DNA of 64,000 bases from Apium graveolens (GCF_009905375.1 NC_133653.1:67964329-68028328), one strand, 5' to 3'. Shown: positions 29,771 to 42,720, numbered from the stretch's first letter. Program-made: numbers and translations. Notes: a model not told the origin generated them from the letters alone.

Positions 29771-30771
29771 TGTTAGTCCCTTAACAATATGACAAGAATT
29801 ACAGAAGGGGGGTTGAATAGAATTCTTGAAACTTTTTCTTGAAATAAAAATGTTCTAACTCGAATATATATAAGTGTGAATTGATTAGCACAATGCGGAA
29901 TAGTTACTTAAGTGCGTCAAAACACAAGTAATTAAAAACAAGAGTCTTTAAAAACTTTCTGGTGGATTTGAATGATTCCACCAGAGATATATATTATATA
30001 TCGAGAGAACCCTGTGTGCAAAATGCTCACAGCTCCTTACAAGAATTGAACAACTAAGAATACAGAGAAATGCTAAGGATTCTGCTTACAAATGTTTCTC
30101 TGCTTATTTCTTAGATTCGATAGTTCCTTAGTTGCTACTTCTTGGTTTATATCTCACCAAGATTACAAAGTCATGAGACAGGATAATAAAACAAAACTAT
30201 CTAGTCTATTACAATGCTACTTCATTACTCTATTCCAGCATCTTTGAATATCTTCATAATAGCATGGAAATGGTAATGCTTCGTTGTTCTCGAAAACCCA
30301 ATTGAATAGGCTACCACATTCCATTTTCATCCACTCGACGCATGTGACTGAGTTGTCACTGTCAACAGATATTTGAATTCTTTATCCGTCGGGTTATTGA
30401 TCATCCATCGAATTCATTGTTTGTTCATCCGTCGGGTAACAATCAGGCACTAGACTTAATTTCACTTATGCAGAATTACAAGACATCATCTATGTACAAT
30501 TAATCAACCTATTCTGCATATCTAACTAAAGTCAACATGACTCAAGTACTACTACAGATTCTAAATAATGTGTATGCAAAAATGTGCTTCAGACTTATTA
30601 TTACATAAGCTACTCATTCGACGGATAATAAGTCATCATCCGTTGGGACTATATTGAGTCATCCGTCGGGACTTTAAATCTTATCCGTCGAGTGCTACAT
30701 TATTTCATTAAGTAAAATCTACTAAGATGTTTTGTTCATGTAATCATCAAGTGCACAACATATACATAACA
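29771..30771 (-). repeat. 3' LTR of copia E
   Basis: About 1.0 kb, + strand borders TGTTAGTCCCTTAAC ... CATAACA. Carries motif copies ATCCGTCGGG, CATCCATCGAAT, TTCGACGGATAAT, TTATCCGTCGAGTG between 30331 and 30690. Confidence 0.95.
30331..30690. repeat. CGACGGAT/ATCCGTCG motif clusters in copia E 3' LTR
   Basis: Eight or so copies in both orientations. The same pattern is in the 5' LTR at about 56190-56545, where some copies keep CG that is TG here (for example ATCCGTTGGG at 30638 against ATCCGTCGGG). Confidence 0.85.
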
Positions 30772-30780
30772 ATCTCCCCC
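30772..30780 (-). other. Polypurine tract of copia E
   Basis: On the - strand GGGGGAGAT directly before the LTR border TGTTATG. Confidence 0.8.
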
Positions 30781-30960
30781 AATTTATGTCTACTAGAATT
30801 GTAGCCATAAATTAAGTGACACTTGATAATAACAAAACATCTTAACAATACAACTTTAAAAGGAAGTAGATATTACTGAAAAGTGCTTCAATTAACAAAA
30901 TGTACAAAGTTTTTACTCACAGTCATTTTCAAGATGCTCCTCTAGCCTGAGCAGATTTAT

Positions 30961-33900
30961 CTAGTTCCTTGAAAGTCTAGATCTCTTTCCAAGCTTTCTG
31001 TTGTTTTCCTCAATCTGATTTTGGAGCTGCCTGTGGAATTCCAGTTCATCAGATTCTGAGAGATTTAGCTTTCCTTGCATTTCCAAAAGAGTCTCATTGC
31101 TAGAGATGCACAATTGGTCTTCTAATCTAAAAAATCTTCTCACTCCTTTGTCATCCATGAACTCCATCAGCCAGTAGGGCCTTAGATGCACTCTTCTCCC
31201 TGTGTAGGGGATAATTAGAGTCTTTGGGAGTGCATCTTTGGCTCTAACACTCCTTAGTTCTTCAATCTTCTTCAGTACTAATCTTCTTGCAGTAATATTG
31301 AACCCAAAGTTCTTCTTGAATGATGAATAAACTTTAATCCACACAGCTTGGCTTTCTTGAAGGATCCTGTGAAGTGGCCACTGAATCTCCTTTCCTTCTT
31401 TGTACTTGAACACTAACCTTTCAGGTAGGTTTCTGTATGCATCAATTCCTCTCACTTCATCTAGTTCATCTAGATAGAGGTTTAGATCAGAAAATTCTTT
31501 GATGTCACACAAGTACATGTAATCTTACTGACTTTAGATTGAGCTTTGACTAGAGATTTGGATTTGAGAGGTGACAGCTTCACTTTCTTGACTGCTCTTG
31601 ACTTTGTTCTCTTTGGCTTATTAAGGATTGGCAAATAGAAGTCAGGAATTGGTATGTTCTCCCATTCTACTGGCTCATCCTTAGGCACTATAGGCTCACC
31701 ATGGATGTTCCTGTAAGGATCCACCACTTTAATATCTTCAAATACCACAGAGGGTTTTGATGCTTGAGTTGTGGTTAGAGTGGATTCCTTGGGAAACTGA
31801 TTCTCCAATTCCTTATCAACCATGTCCAGTTTCCTTTTAGTTCTTTTAGCCAATTCCTTGATTCTTGGAGATTTCTTCTGTTGTTCAACTTGCTTCTTTG
31901 ATTCAATAACTTCAGATGGCTGAGAAGGAATTTGTTGTGATGAATTTACAGCATGTAGCTTGGCCAAGATAGCAATTTGCTCTTTCTTTTGTTTAGTCCT
32001 TTTAGCATCCAGAGCAGCTTGCTTCTTTTCCTACTTCAATCTAGCCTTTTCTTCTCTCTTTTCTTGAGCAAATTGAGGGTGTCCAGCCACCACACAAATT
32101 TCTTTCCCATTCCTGAAAATTTTAGCAATTCTTCTTTTTAAAGCTGAATCAGCTGGATCTTTGTAGAAAATAATTGATCTTGACAGAAGCTTCTCCTCAT
32201 CAGGCTTAGGTGTCACATACACAGTATCCAAAAGGTTCTTCAATGATGATTTTGAATAGTTTACCCTTGGTTTCAGAATTGTTTCAGCCTTTGGAGATTT
32301 GATGCAGGATGGCTGTCCTCTTTCCAGATAGTTCACGCTCATCTCATTCACACTGATTTGCTTGAATTGAAAGTGATGGATGGCTGACTTAACTGGCTCC
32401 TTGACAAGTTCAAATTTCTTCTGTATTTCCTCATCAATTTTCTCCCAGTTGACTAAACTCAACTTCTTCTTATCAGCTGCTCTTATGTTGGTTGCCGCTA
32501 CATTTATCAGATCAATACTGTCTGTAACTGGTGGCTTAGAGATAGTAATTGAAGGCATAATTACGTTACTGATTTGAATCTGAAGCCTCTCCCCCTCACT
32601 TGGTCCTTTCTCCCCCTTTTTGTTATCATCAAGTTGAGTAAAGGAGGAGGTTTGAGCAGCCACCAATTTTTGAAGTAGATCTGTCTGTTGGGCTTGATGA
32701 AGATGAATGGCTGTTAAAGATGCTTCCATGGCTGACATTTTTGTGTCCAAGGCATCTATCTTGGTTGACAGATCAGAATTTTTCCTTAATTGCCTCTTGT
32801 AGCATTGTAGCTTCTGGAAGTTTAGAATCTATCTTGTCTGAAAGGGCCTTCTTCATCTCCTCAATATCACCCTTCATGGTGTTTACATCCCTAGCATGCT
32901 GGAAGCCCTGGATTTGTTGAAGTTGCAGGAAAGCTAGATGTGCCTGAAGAAGCTTCTTGGTACTGGCATTAGTAGTGGTTTGAAGAGCAGTATTTGTTTG
33001 ACTGATTAATTGGATCAGGGTGGTCTTGAAGTAGTGCTCATCACAGTGCTTTGAGAAGGCCCATGATGGCACACCTAATCTTGAACTTGAGCCTACTTCT
33101 TCCCCTATGTCCATTGCCTCATCTTCACTGTCCCCACTCCCATCACCAAAGAAATCAGCTGAACCACCAGTCTCACAGTCCACATCACCAGCTGTAGAAA
33201 GCAAAGCTGTGATGGCATCCTTAGCTCTCATCATAGACTGTGTGGTATGCACTAAATTCAGCATCCTTTCTGCATTGTCATTGCCATGTTCAGCTAGAAG
33301 TTGATAAGCTGGAACAGGATGAGTAAATGCCTCAGCATCAAAGGAAGTGGAATCTATAACAACTTTAGGAGGCTGAGATAGTCCTTCCCTGTGTGCATCC
33401 TAGACATTCATTGACTCAATAGCAATGCCATCCATCCTTATAGCTCCAGTACCTGCATTTCTCTCATTTTCTCTCTTTTATTGCATCAGGGTCTCACCCT
33501 GGCTCCCCACCCTCACACCCTCACCTTCACCTACTAAGGTGGGACTCCTCTCACTTTCTTTTGCCAATCCTGAAGAAATGGATTGAATATTTTTCACTCA
33601 TTTCCTCTCCTTTTTTTCTGGGAGCAACCCAGACTCTCACTCAAAACACTCTTCTCTCTCAATCCTAAGAGTGACTGTACAACCACTAGATCTTCTGCAC
33701 TTGAAATAAATGAATTTTGAAGCTGTTCAGAGATACTCGACGGATGAGTGATATCCATCGAGTGAGTGGATTTGCTATCCGACGGATAACTGCTGTCAAG
33801 CTTATCCGTCGGGATACAATCACTACTCGACGGATGAGCAATATCCGTCGAGAGAGTAGAAATGAATGAGATGGAAATAGAAACTATTGTTGACTCTGTG

Positions 33901-35504
33901 CTTATTGAAGATATTTTGGGCACAGATGATACAACAGTTCCTGAAAGAATTGGCAAGTGAGCCAACAAATCATCTAAAAGATGATGCTCACTTGCACTAG
34001 ATTTTGGCTTCCCCAACAGAGTTAAAGAAGGGGAATCAGGAACTGATGTGTTTATCATATCCACATCCAGAGAATTTGTTGGTGAGTTTGGTGTTTGAGG
34101 TGCTTGTATAACTAGAGATTTTGGCTGTGACTCCACATTTATTGGAGTCACATCAAACTGAATTTGTGAAGGTGCAGTGCCTGTGTCTGTTTCACCGGTT
34201 TGCACTGTGTGTGTACCCTGTGCATCCCCAAAGGTTTTAGATTTCTTCTTTCTGGAATAAGTTTGGGGTGAGCTAGTGTCCCTAACCCTCTTGGCCTGTG
34301 CTCTTGGTTGAGAACTTTGTTTAATAACTGCATCCTTTTGGGAGGATACAGCTTGAAATGAGCTTTTATCCTTTTTAAGCATTGCAGTTTGTTGGGAAAC
34401 TACAGTGTGGCTAGGCTGGGATCCACTCAACTCTCCAACCTTATTCTTGGGGTTTCTTTTATTTTCACCCCTTCCCTCACCTAACTTGCCCTCCTTCACA
34501 CTCCCCTCTTTGGATTTAGTGGATTTTTCAACTGGCATCTTTTAGGAGATACCAGAGGGGGCTTTCTTTGATTTGGGTTTGAAAATTTTTATAGTTTTGG
34601 TAGCTTGGGTAGGCAACTGTTTGGTCATTGACATAGTTGCCATAGCCACACTAGAACTCAAAGAAATTGTTGAGGTTGGAATAGTTGTAGGGATAGATGA
34701 ACTTACCTCACTTACCTGAGGTGCTTGCATTACAGGGAAATAGAACAATGGAATATCCTTGTGATGATTGGCCCTGTTCAAATCTGCAATGAGCATTCTC
34801 TCTTGAACCCAACAATCTAGTTTGTTGTTTGGGTTCTCAAGCACAATCTCTTCACAGAGGTGGTTAGCTAACATCATAAAGAATCTAGTATAATACATAT
34901 TTTTACCTCTTTTATTTAATTCTCCTAATTTAAAGCCTAACTCAAACAGGACAAGATCACTGAAATTATAGAATTTATCAGTATCTAGCATTTATAGCAT
35001 GTTAAGCATTGAGATATTGACTGAATCAAAATTACTGACTTTACCCGAAAAGACCTTTGTCACAACATCACACATAAAACTCCATTCTTTCCTAAGACCC
35101 ATTCTCCTAATATCACTTAACTTAGAAGTAGAATGAGCATAGTTCATGGAATTAAGCATATTGATAATATCAGTGTCAGTGTGTGGTGAGGTCACAGTGT
35201 TATCAGGAATCTTGAAACATGCTTTTATAACATCACTATTAATACAGAACTCTTTACCTTTAATGGTGAGTGTGATTGTCTTATCTGTTGAGTTGTAGGT
35301 AGCAGTGGTCCACATCTCTTCAACAACTTCACAGAATATTATGGGTGATTCCAGCATGGCATGATTGAGCTTGCAATTCTTCACAAAGTCCAACATCTTG
35401 TGATAGTCACCAGATTGCTGAATCCCCTTGTTAATCAGTGCAGTGAAATTGTTCTTCTCATAAATAAACCCAGTTTGAGACATAATCTTTACAACATGTG
35501 CCAT
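30961..35504 (-). pseudogene. Copia E ORF3, about 1,500 codons, broken
   Basis: The third gene, with its own ATG at 35504 (MAHVVKIMSQTGFIYEKNNF). Folded N-terminal part of about 240 residues (FVKNCKLNHAMLESPIIFCE, TITLTIKGKEFC, MGLRKEWSFMCDVVTKVF, NKLDCWVQERMLIADLNRAN). Then a Ser/Thr/Pro- and Lys-rich region with SPQTYSRKKKSKT, a helical coiled-coil region around 32750-32600 followed by KKGEK, and a C-terminal part (PYTGRRVHLRPYWLMEFMDD). Breaks: a stop at 34992, a stop at 34539, about 33590-33265, a shift near 32760, near 31990 and near 31500. No signal peptide or membrane span seen. Copia D has the same gene at 62318, and copia-1 ORF3 shares its architecture. I recall similar N-terminal segments in proteins predicted from other asterid genomes, but cannot check this here. 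Function unknown. Confidence 0.8.
33735..33852. repeat. Motif cluster with hairpins inside copia E ORF3
   Basis: CTCGACGGAT (33826-33835) and ATCCGTCGAG (33843-33852) form a perfect 10-bp inverted repeat with a 7-base loop. A second, ACTCGACGGAT ... ATCCATCGAGT (33735-33763), has the same 7-base loop and one mismatch. Two more motif copies lie between them. The cluster falls in the disordered Ser-rich part of ORF3. Confidence 0.85.
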
Positions 35505-36060
35505 TGTTAGAGAATAAGAGCTTGAAGAGAAAGAGAGTAAGTGCTTTGAGAGAGAATGAAATTAGAGCAGTTGAATTGAGAGTGATAAAAGAAAAGTGAT
35601 TGAAAAGAAATAAGCTTTTATACTCTCTCAAAAATAACTGTCAAAAATAATAAAGTAAAATAAAGTAACCAATAGAAATTGCCTAAAATAGCCATTTAAA
35701 AATAAAATGTAAAAATTCCATCCATTATCCGTCATGTTATGCTTACAAACTGTAAGTATACTCGATGGATAATGCACAGGGAATTAACGGCTAAGATTAA
35801 GACAATTCGACGGATGAGGATAAACGGTTATCCGTCGAGTCATAACATATTCCAAAAAAATAATTGATTTTTATTAGCAAATAGTATTCCGATGGATGAT
35901 CAAACTTGATGGATAAAGATCATCCGTTGAGATGTAAATTTTGACTTAGCCAAAATTTCATCCTTGACTTAGAAATCAATTAAATTTCTGGCTGCATTTC
36001 AACTTGCAAATAAACTCATATAGATTTAAGAATAATTAAGCATACATAACTCACTTACCA
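35505..36060 (-). other. Copia E gap before ORF3, with motif cluster
   Basis: Non-coding. From the pol side it has a cluster of motif copies at 35720-35935 (intact TCGACGGAT and ATCCGTCGA around 35807-35837, decayed GATGGAT forms elsewhere). Then comes AT-rich sequence, a TATA box (35614-35622), and a CT-rich leader of about 100 bases to the ORF3 ATG. It looks like a compact plant promoter inside the element. Confidence 0.7.
35614..35622 (-). promoter_or_regulatory. TATA box for ORF3 of copia E
   Basis: On the - strand GAGTATAAAAGC, about 110 bases before the ORF3 ATG, followed by a CT-rich, ATG-free leader typical of plant 5' UTRs. Copia D has ACATAAAAGCC at the same distance (62200-62208). 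Confidence 0.6.
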
Positions 36061-37830
36061 ACCTTGAAAAGGTGGATTCATCGAGTGGCTCGGTAAAGAA
36101 ATCTGCAAGCTGCTTCTCACTTGGAACAAAATGTAGCTCCACAGTACCATTCATTACATGTTCCCTTATGAAGTGGTACTTGATATCTATGTGCTTTGTC
36201 CTTGAATGTTGTACTGGATTTTCAGTGATGGATATTGCACTTGTGTTATCACAGAAAATAGGAATCCTCTCAACTTACAAACCATAGTCTAGCAATTGAT
36301 TTTTCATCCATAATATTTGTGTACAACAACTACCAGCAGCAATATATTTAGCTTCAGCTGTAGAAGTGGAAACTGAATTCTGCTTTTTACTGAACCAGGG
36401 CACAAGCTTGTTTCCTAGAAATTGACAGGTTCATGTTGTACTCTTTCTATCAATTCTACAACCTGCATAATTTGCATCTGAATAAGCAGTTAAATCAAAA
36501 CCAGAATCTCTAGGGTACCAAATGCCAAGTTTTGGTGTTCCCTTGAGATATCTGAAAATTCTCTTAATAGCTATTAAATGAGATTCTCTAGAATCAGCCT
36601 GAAATCTAGCACATAAACATGTAGCAAACATTATATCTGGCCTACTAGCTATTAACTACAGAAGTGAGCCAACCATGCCTCTATAACTTGAAATATCCAC
36701 AGACTTTTCTGTAGTGTTTAATTCAAGCTTAGTTGCAGTGGCCATGGGAGTTTTTGCAGATGTTCAATCCATTAGATCAAACTTCTTTAAAAGATCAAAA
36801 ATGTATTTAGTTTGACTAATGAATATTCCATCACTAACTTGCTTAACTTGTAAACCAAGAAAGTAAGTCATTTCTCCCATCATACTCATTTCCTACTTAC
36901 TTTGCATCAGTTTGGCAAACTTTTTGCAAAGTTTATCATCTGTAGAGCTAAAAATAATATCATCTACATAAATTTGAACAAGTATACTAGAGCCATTAAT
37001 ATTTCTGAAAAACAAAGTTTTATCTACAATACCTCTTGTGAAGTGATTTTCCAAAAGGAACTTTGATAGAGTGTCATACCAGGCTCTAGGTGCTTGCTTC
37101 AGTCCATAAAGTGCTTTCAAGAGATAATAGACATGTTCTGGAAAGTTTATATCTTCAAAACCAGGAGGTTGACTGACATAGACTTCCTCCTCCAAGTCTC
37201 CATTCAGAAAGGCACTTTTGACATCATTTGATAGACCTTGAAATTTGCATGGGCTGCATAGGCTAAGAAGATTCTGATGGCTTCAAGTCTTGTAACAGGA
37301 GCAAATGTTTCATCAAAATCTATTCCTTTTTGTTGACAATATCCCTTAGCAACCAATCTAGCTTTGTTCCTAACTACTATGCCATTTTCATCCATCTTGT
37401 TTCTGAATACCCATTTGGTGTCTATTGGATTCTTTCCTTTAGGCTTAGGCACCAGCTTCCATACATTATTCCTTTCAAATTGGTTTAGCTCCTCCTGCAT
37501 AGCTAAAATCCAATCAAGATCCAACAAAGCTTCTTCTATGTTCTTTGGCTCTTCCTTGGAAAGAAAGCTATTGTACAGACATTCTTCTTGAGTTGCTCTC
37601 CTTGTTTGGACTCTAGAAGAAACATCACCAATAATGAGCTCAAAGGGGTGATCTTTTGTCCATTTTCTTTGTTGAGGTAGATTAGCTCTAGATAAAGAGG
37701 CCTCATTGTTGTCTTGATGTGTGACTGAGTTTTGATTGTTAGAAACTCCCCCCGAGTTTATGGATCTTTGATTTGAGAAAGGGGAACTTTCTATAGGTGA
37801 TCTATCTTGATTTCCAGCTTCTCTTGATAA

Positions 37831-37940
37831 CCCGACGGATGGTGATTTTTGAGTATCGACGGATGAAGCTGATTGTCTCCCGACGGATAACGCAGATTGC
37901 CTCCCAACGGATGAAGCATTATGCAACTCGACAGATGTTG
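37831..37940. repeat. CGACGGAT motif cluster in copia E integrase-RT linker
   Basis: Five copies in about 110 bases (CCCGACGGATGG, TATCGACGGATGAAG, CCCGACGGATAA, CCCAACGGATGAAG, CTCGACAGATG), encoding repeated SVG/SSV residues on the - strand. Copia D has a matching cluster at 59990-60072. Confidence 0.85.
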
Positions 37941-38578
37941 AGTTTTGTACTTCATTTGTAGTGGATTTATCTGCATTATCCTTAGGTATAGTTTCTTGAT
38001 CACTTTCGTCATCACTATCATCACTAACCATCTCCACATTGTCGAATTTGAGGCTCTCATGGTAATCTCCATCTTGCAGTCTCTCAATCTTTTTATCATC
38101 AAAAAAAACATGTATTGATTCCATAACAATGTTGGTTCTTAGATTGTAGACTCTATATGCTTTACCAACAGCATGTCCAACAAAAATTCCTTCATCTGCT
38201 TTAGCATCAAACTTTCCATTTTGAACAGTTTGATTTCTCAGAATATAGCACTTGCAGCCAAAGACATGAAGAAAATTTAGGGTTGGCTTCTTATTCTTGA
38301 ACAATTGATATGGAGTCATGCATCTTGCTTGATTAACCAGAGAAATTTTCTGAGTGTAGCATGCAGTATTAACAGCTTCAGCCCAGAAATATGTTGTTGG
38401 CAGTTTAGATTCTTCAAGCATAATCCTTGCAGCTTTAATAAGTGATATGTTCTTCCTTTCCACTACTCCATTCTGTTGTGGAGTTCTTGCTGGTGAAAAC
38501 TCATGCAAAATCCCATTTTCCTCACAAAATGCTCTCATGACAGAATTCTTGAACTCAGTTCCATTGTCACTCCTGATT

Positions 38579-38583
38579 CTTCT
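38579..38583. repeat. Left TSD of gypsy F
   Basis: CTTCT, repeated at 52392-52396. Removing F and one copy puts the two halves of the copia E integrase back in one frame. Confidence 0.92.
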
Positions 38584-40585
38584 TGTAACACCCCCAGATC
38601 CGGGGTCGGGGATCCGGGTGGTCACGGTCTTTTTTTCCACAATAACACTTCACTTAATTAATAATAAACAACCTTATGCTGTGACCCCACACTAACACAC
38701 ACCACAACCCGTTATAGTCTCAGAGATGAAATTCAAATAAGTACAAGTCTTTGAATCCACAATTTAAAAGTTATTACAACCCAAAACGATTACTTGATAA
38801 ATTTACAGTTAATTGCCATTATCTGCCACAAGTTATAATTATACATAATTGATTCTCAAAAGTAGATGGTCTGATCTACAATAGATCTACCTCTGCAGCT
38901 ATAGCAGCTACGACATCATCGGGAAGACGAGGGACGCTTCCCACGCGCTTGCGCTGGGTTTGCTGGAGTCTGGCCATCCTTCCTAACTGTTGTTGTGTGA
39001 TGAAGAAATAAAGCAAGAGTGAGCCTAACAGCTCGCAAGATAATACATAGTGATAACAATAATATAAGTATCTAAATGGATACTTACTAGAATCTTTATC
39101 GTGAGTAAGGTAATTACTTACTGGATATAAGTTTTAAAACAAGGGATGAAGTTACCAAATACTTCACTATACTTATATCATTTATAAAGCTACTTGAACT
39201 ACCACTGTTCAAAGTATAATAAAATTCACGAGGTCATCCCATAGATGAGACCACAATAAAACTTGAAAATATTTGATCTTTGAAATATTTTGAAAAGAGA
39301 TGAAGTTACGAGATACTTCATTCAATGGATACACCAATAAAAATGTTTGACCCTGTCAATGCTTCGGCAACCACCTATTAGTAGCCTTTCGATCGAAATG
39401 CTATGGGTAGTGTTGCAGAATTATCCAAATGGATGATGAACTCATTACGGGAGTTTACCGCGCCAGGAAGACCACTTACGATGATCAGTCGTAGTAGTAC
39501 AACCCCACCATTTTCTACATGTAGAGGAGAACCTGTCGGATTTACTTGTCAACCGAACACTGAACTCCTAAGGAATGGACCGCCTTAGCGGAACTTCCAG
39601 GCCATTTGGGCCAATATAATAAGGCTGGGCCGGCGCTACTCGACCACTTACGCCACTCCTAGTTCAGATGAAATCCATGACTCTGAAACGTAAAGCTCGT
39701 TTCCCCTTTCCCCAAGTAGAAACTTGTTGATACGGCTCCACCAAGAAGTCGTATCTAGTTGGAAAGGAAAACTCACCGATATTTCCCAGGCGATGCCTGT
39801 TAATGGATTAACTTGTTCCAAGAATTTTACTTCCCGAATATTGGGTAAGTAATCAAAAACTCTTTTACCAAGACAGCAACCTTGTTGCGAATATAAAACA
39901 CACCACCGAGCCGGATCCCCCATGTTTTGAGCGAGTATTTAAATCCCCTTTTTAAAAGGAAGATCTTAAATATAAAAATAGTTTTGGGATCCGCTCTAAC
40001 TTTTGAAAATCATTTTAAAGACTCGAAAACACTTTAAAGAGTGTTTGGAGTAAAACTGATTTAATGAAGTAAATCAGTCCCCAGAATATTTAGAAAATGT
40101 CTGAATATTATTATTTAAATAATATTCCCATAAAAGATAATCTTTATAAAATAATTGAAGTAGAAGTATTAAAACTTATACTTGAAATGAATAGCAAATA
40201 ATCAAAGATATACTTATACGAAAGTAATATCTTTATTTGAATAATCAAAAATAAGTTTGATTATCGACACCTTATTCTTTAATAAAATAAAGAATATATC
40301 TCAGCAAATAATCGGAGTCATAGATCCTCAAATGAATATTCAAATAATATTCAATAAATAAAATAAGCTGAGTCATAATACCTCGAATGAATATTATAAA
40401 TAATATTCATTAAATAAAATAAAGGAGTCATACATCCTCAAATGAATATTCAAATAATATTCAATAAATAATGTAAAGGAGTCATACGCCTTCGAATAAT
40501 ATTTGAAATAATATTCAATAATAAAATAAAGTTAAAGTTATCGAATAAACCTTATTCGATTAATAGTTTTAAAAACTATATCCAT

Positions 40586-40626
<41 letters not shown>

Positions 40627-42702
40627 CTCGGGAACATCGACTCCCGGTTTAGAAATATGTTCACCTTTTATCCCCTATACTAAGGGTATACGCAACTACT
40701 TGCTTATTTCTAGCATAGGTATTATGCAACTATAAGCATTGAAATCAACAGATAGATAACCAGATTACGAAACAGACATGCATATATACCATATTAGCAT
40801 GCTCCAATATATCGCAAAATTTGCTAATAACAATCATGCAATATCACAAGATAATGCATATACATATATTTACATCACAACAACAGTATAACGGGTAGAA
40901 AACTTGCCTGAGCGACTTGGGGGTGAGAAAGGCTCGGGACGAGTCTGATAACCTATAAACAACAAGTAAGTTGGAATTAAACCAAAATCACTTGTAAATC
41001 TATACTTTAACTAACTTAGACTCTAACGCTTGTTTTGCGCTCACTGATTTGCTTAAGTCACTCGGGTACCCTCGGCTCCACCATTTTTAATAATTTAATC
41101 TTTACGAGTTTTAAAGCGATTCCTTCGCGAATGTCTTACCAACTGCCTAACACACTTACCATAAATGTTTCATACATTAATTAACCCTTTTTGGTCTTTA
41201 ACCTACATTTCAAAGTAAGGCGAGGGAAAAAGTTTCGTTCGCGAAACGCCGTTACATGAAACGGTCGTTTCTCCTAAACCGTGCATCGGAATCGAACGAA
41301 CTACATATCAAAATGAAGCTCGTAACATGAGCTATCTAAACATGGCAGTGGTCATAATCTAGCAGGGGGTTCTCGGGTCCTACTGTTATGCACAAAAACA
41401 GTCCAAAGAAAATCGGACGTTACGACGGCTATGTTTACGCGTTTTCCCAATTTTTAACCATTCAAAACCAACCACAAACCAACCTCAAATCCAACATACA
41501 ACCAACATCCATCCTCATTACATCATAACAACCCCAACCAATTCAATTTAATCATTCATACTTATGCCTAAACTTAACTTTAATCATACTTAAGTTCCTT
41601 TAAATCAAAACCACAACAATTACCATTCCATTTCACTACCATTCCAAATCCCAAACTCTAAATCATAACAACAAGCTACAATATCAACCCACTAATCAAA
41701 ATCATCTTATAATATATAGGAATCTAGGGTTTGGAGATGGTATACCTTCCTTGAAGTGGTGGGTGGAGCTAGGAAGCCTTAAGAAGCTTTGAGAAGTCTT
41801 AAGAATGCTTGGATCTTCAAGAAAACAAGAAAAAGTTCAAGTTAAAAACTTGAAAACACTATTCATTGTCTTCTTCTTTGATTAAATGAAGAAGATTGAG
41901 AAGGAATTAATGGCTTAAACTCATGATATAGTCCTAACTAAGCATGAAGATGATTAGGGAATTATCTTACCAATTTAGGAAGCTTGGATCTTGGATTTTG
42001 AATTTCTCTTGCCTTTTGAATAGTGAAAAGCCGTGAGCAATGAAGAACAAAGCCTTGGTTTCTTTTGATTTTTGATGAAAATGATTTTACTTGGCTTGGT
42101 TGATTGGTTTTTGTGCTTGCTTTAGTCAATTACCTTCTTGCCCTTGGATTTGTGTGGTTACAAAGCCACCACACCTCCTTCCTTCCCATGTCATGCTTAT
42201 GTCATCCTCATGATGTCATCCTCACTTCCTTGTCCTCTTTATATTGGTTGGATGACATCATTCCCACTAATCCCTTTGATTAACTTCCTAATCGTTTGCC
42301 TAATGACCGCTGATCTGTTATACGGTTCGCTTAACTTTCGTTCTCGTTTATCGTTTGAAGGATCATACCCGGGATCTTATTACTTAGGTTCCCTTAACCT
42401 TTCTCAATACATTATATTCCTTTTTATGATCCTCTATTATAATCCTTTAATTTAAATCCTTTTTATCCTGTTACCTTATACTTAATTCTCTCCGTATCTT
42501 GTGGATTTCCGGGAAAAACCAAAGTGTTCGGAATTGGATTCTGACGATCTTTACATACACTTATATACTTCATAGAGTACTAATAATATCCCATAAGATC
42601 AATAACAGAACCCCTACATAGCGTGGCATGAAAAGTTTTCTCGTTCAGCAAAAACACTATTCATAAGGGTTTCAAAATTTCTCAAAAATTGGGGTTATTA
42701 CA
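38584..42702 (-). repeat. 3' LTR of gypsy F
   Basis: 4119 bp, + strand borders TGTAACACCCCCAG ... GGGTTATTACA. Contains the micro-exon at 38891-38986, a GC-richer segment about 39360-39920 not shared with the gypsy A LTR, the AATATT tandem array at about 40310-40520, and a TA run at about 40580-40626. Short ORFs within it recur identically in the other LTR only because the two copies are nearly identical. Confidence 0.95.
38876..38977 (-). CDS. LTR micro-ORF of gypsy F, H3-tail-like
   Basis: 33 residues, starting MARLQQTQRKRVGSVP and ending AAIAAEVDLL. MAR..QT.RK matches the histone H3 tail at seven of ten positions. CAACAACAG ends nine bases before the ATG, and GAG|GTAGAT follows at 38891/38890, giving a 96-base exon-like unit. 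It shares RKR.G.VP and AA.A.EV with the gypsy A micro-ORF. No function known. Confidence 0.45.
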   Translation of the reverse strand: MARLQQTQRKRVGSVPRLPDDVVAAIAAEVDLL

Positions 42703-42720
42703 GTCTCCCCTCCTTAAAAG
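42703..42720 (-). other. Polypurine tract of gypsy F
   Basis: On the - strand CTTTTAAGGAGGGGAGAC before the LTR border; same as gypsy A. Confidence 0.85.

Larger units (their letters stand above)
36061..38583 (-). pseudogene. Copia E pol: rest of integrase, RT, RNase H
   Basis: Continues the integrase from the far side of gypsy [11 protein letters not shown] (catalytic Asp), then [11 protein letters not shown] (catalytic Glu). An acidic linker with [10 protein letters not shown] repeats is encoded by motif copies (37831-37940). The RT starts ([34 protein letters not shown]), shifts at about 37205 in YQM.VK, and continues ([25 protein letters not shown]). Stops follow at about 36890 and 36650. 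The RNase H end (STAEAEYIAAG-like, HFIREHVMNG-like) runs to about 36060. No full-length product possible. Confidence 0.88.

Noticed and set aside
30961..35504. ORF3 as a retroviral-type envelope gene
   Set aside because: No signal peptide, membrane span or cysteine pattern visible; only its position fits.
39403..39923. Two short ORFs (61 and 91 codons), repeated identically at 49090-49610
   Set aside because: Both lie inside the gypsy F LTRs; identity reflects near-identical LTRs. They have no homology and no start context, and are missing from the gypsy A LTR.
40580..40626. TA run as a functional element
   Set aside because: Simple microsatellite; its length differs by two bases between the LTRs, as expected for slippage.
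42138..42455. 105-codon hydrophobic ORF (also at 51827-52144)
   Set aside because: In the LTR of gypsy F, no homology, antisense to the element; no support for expression.
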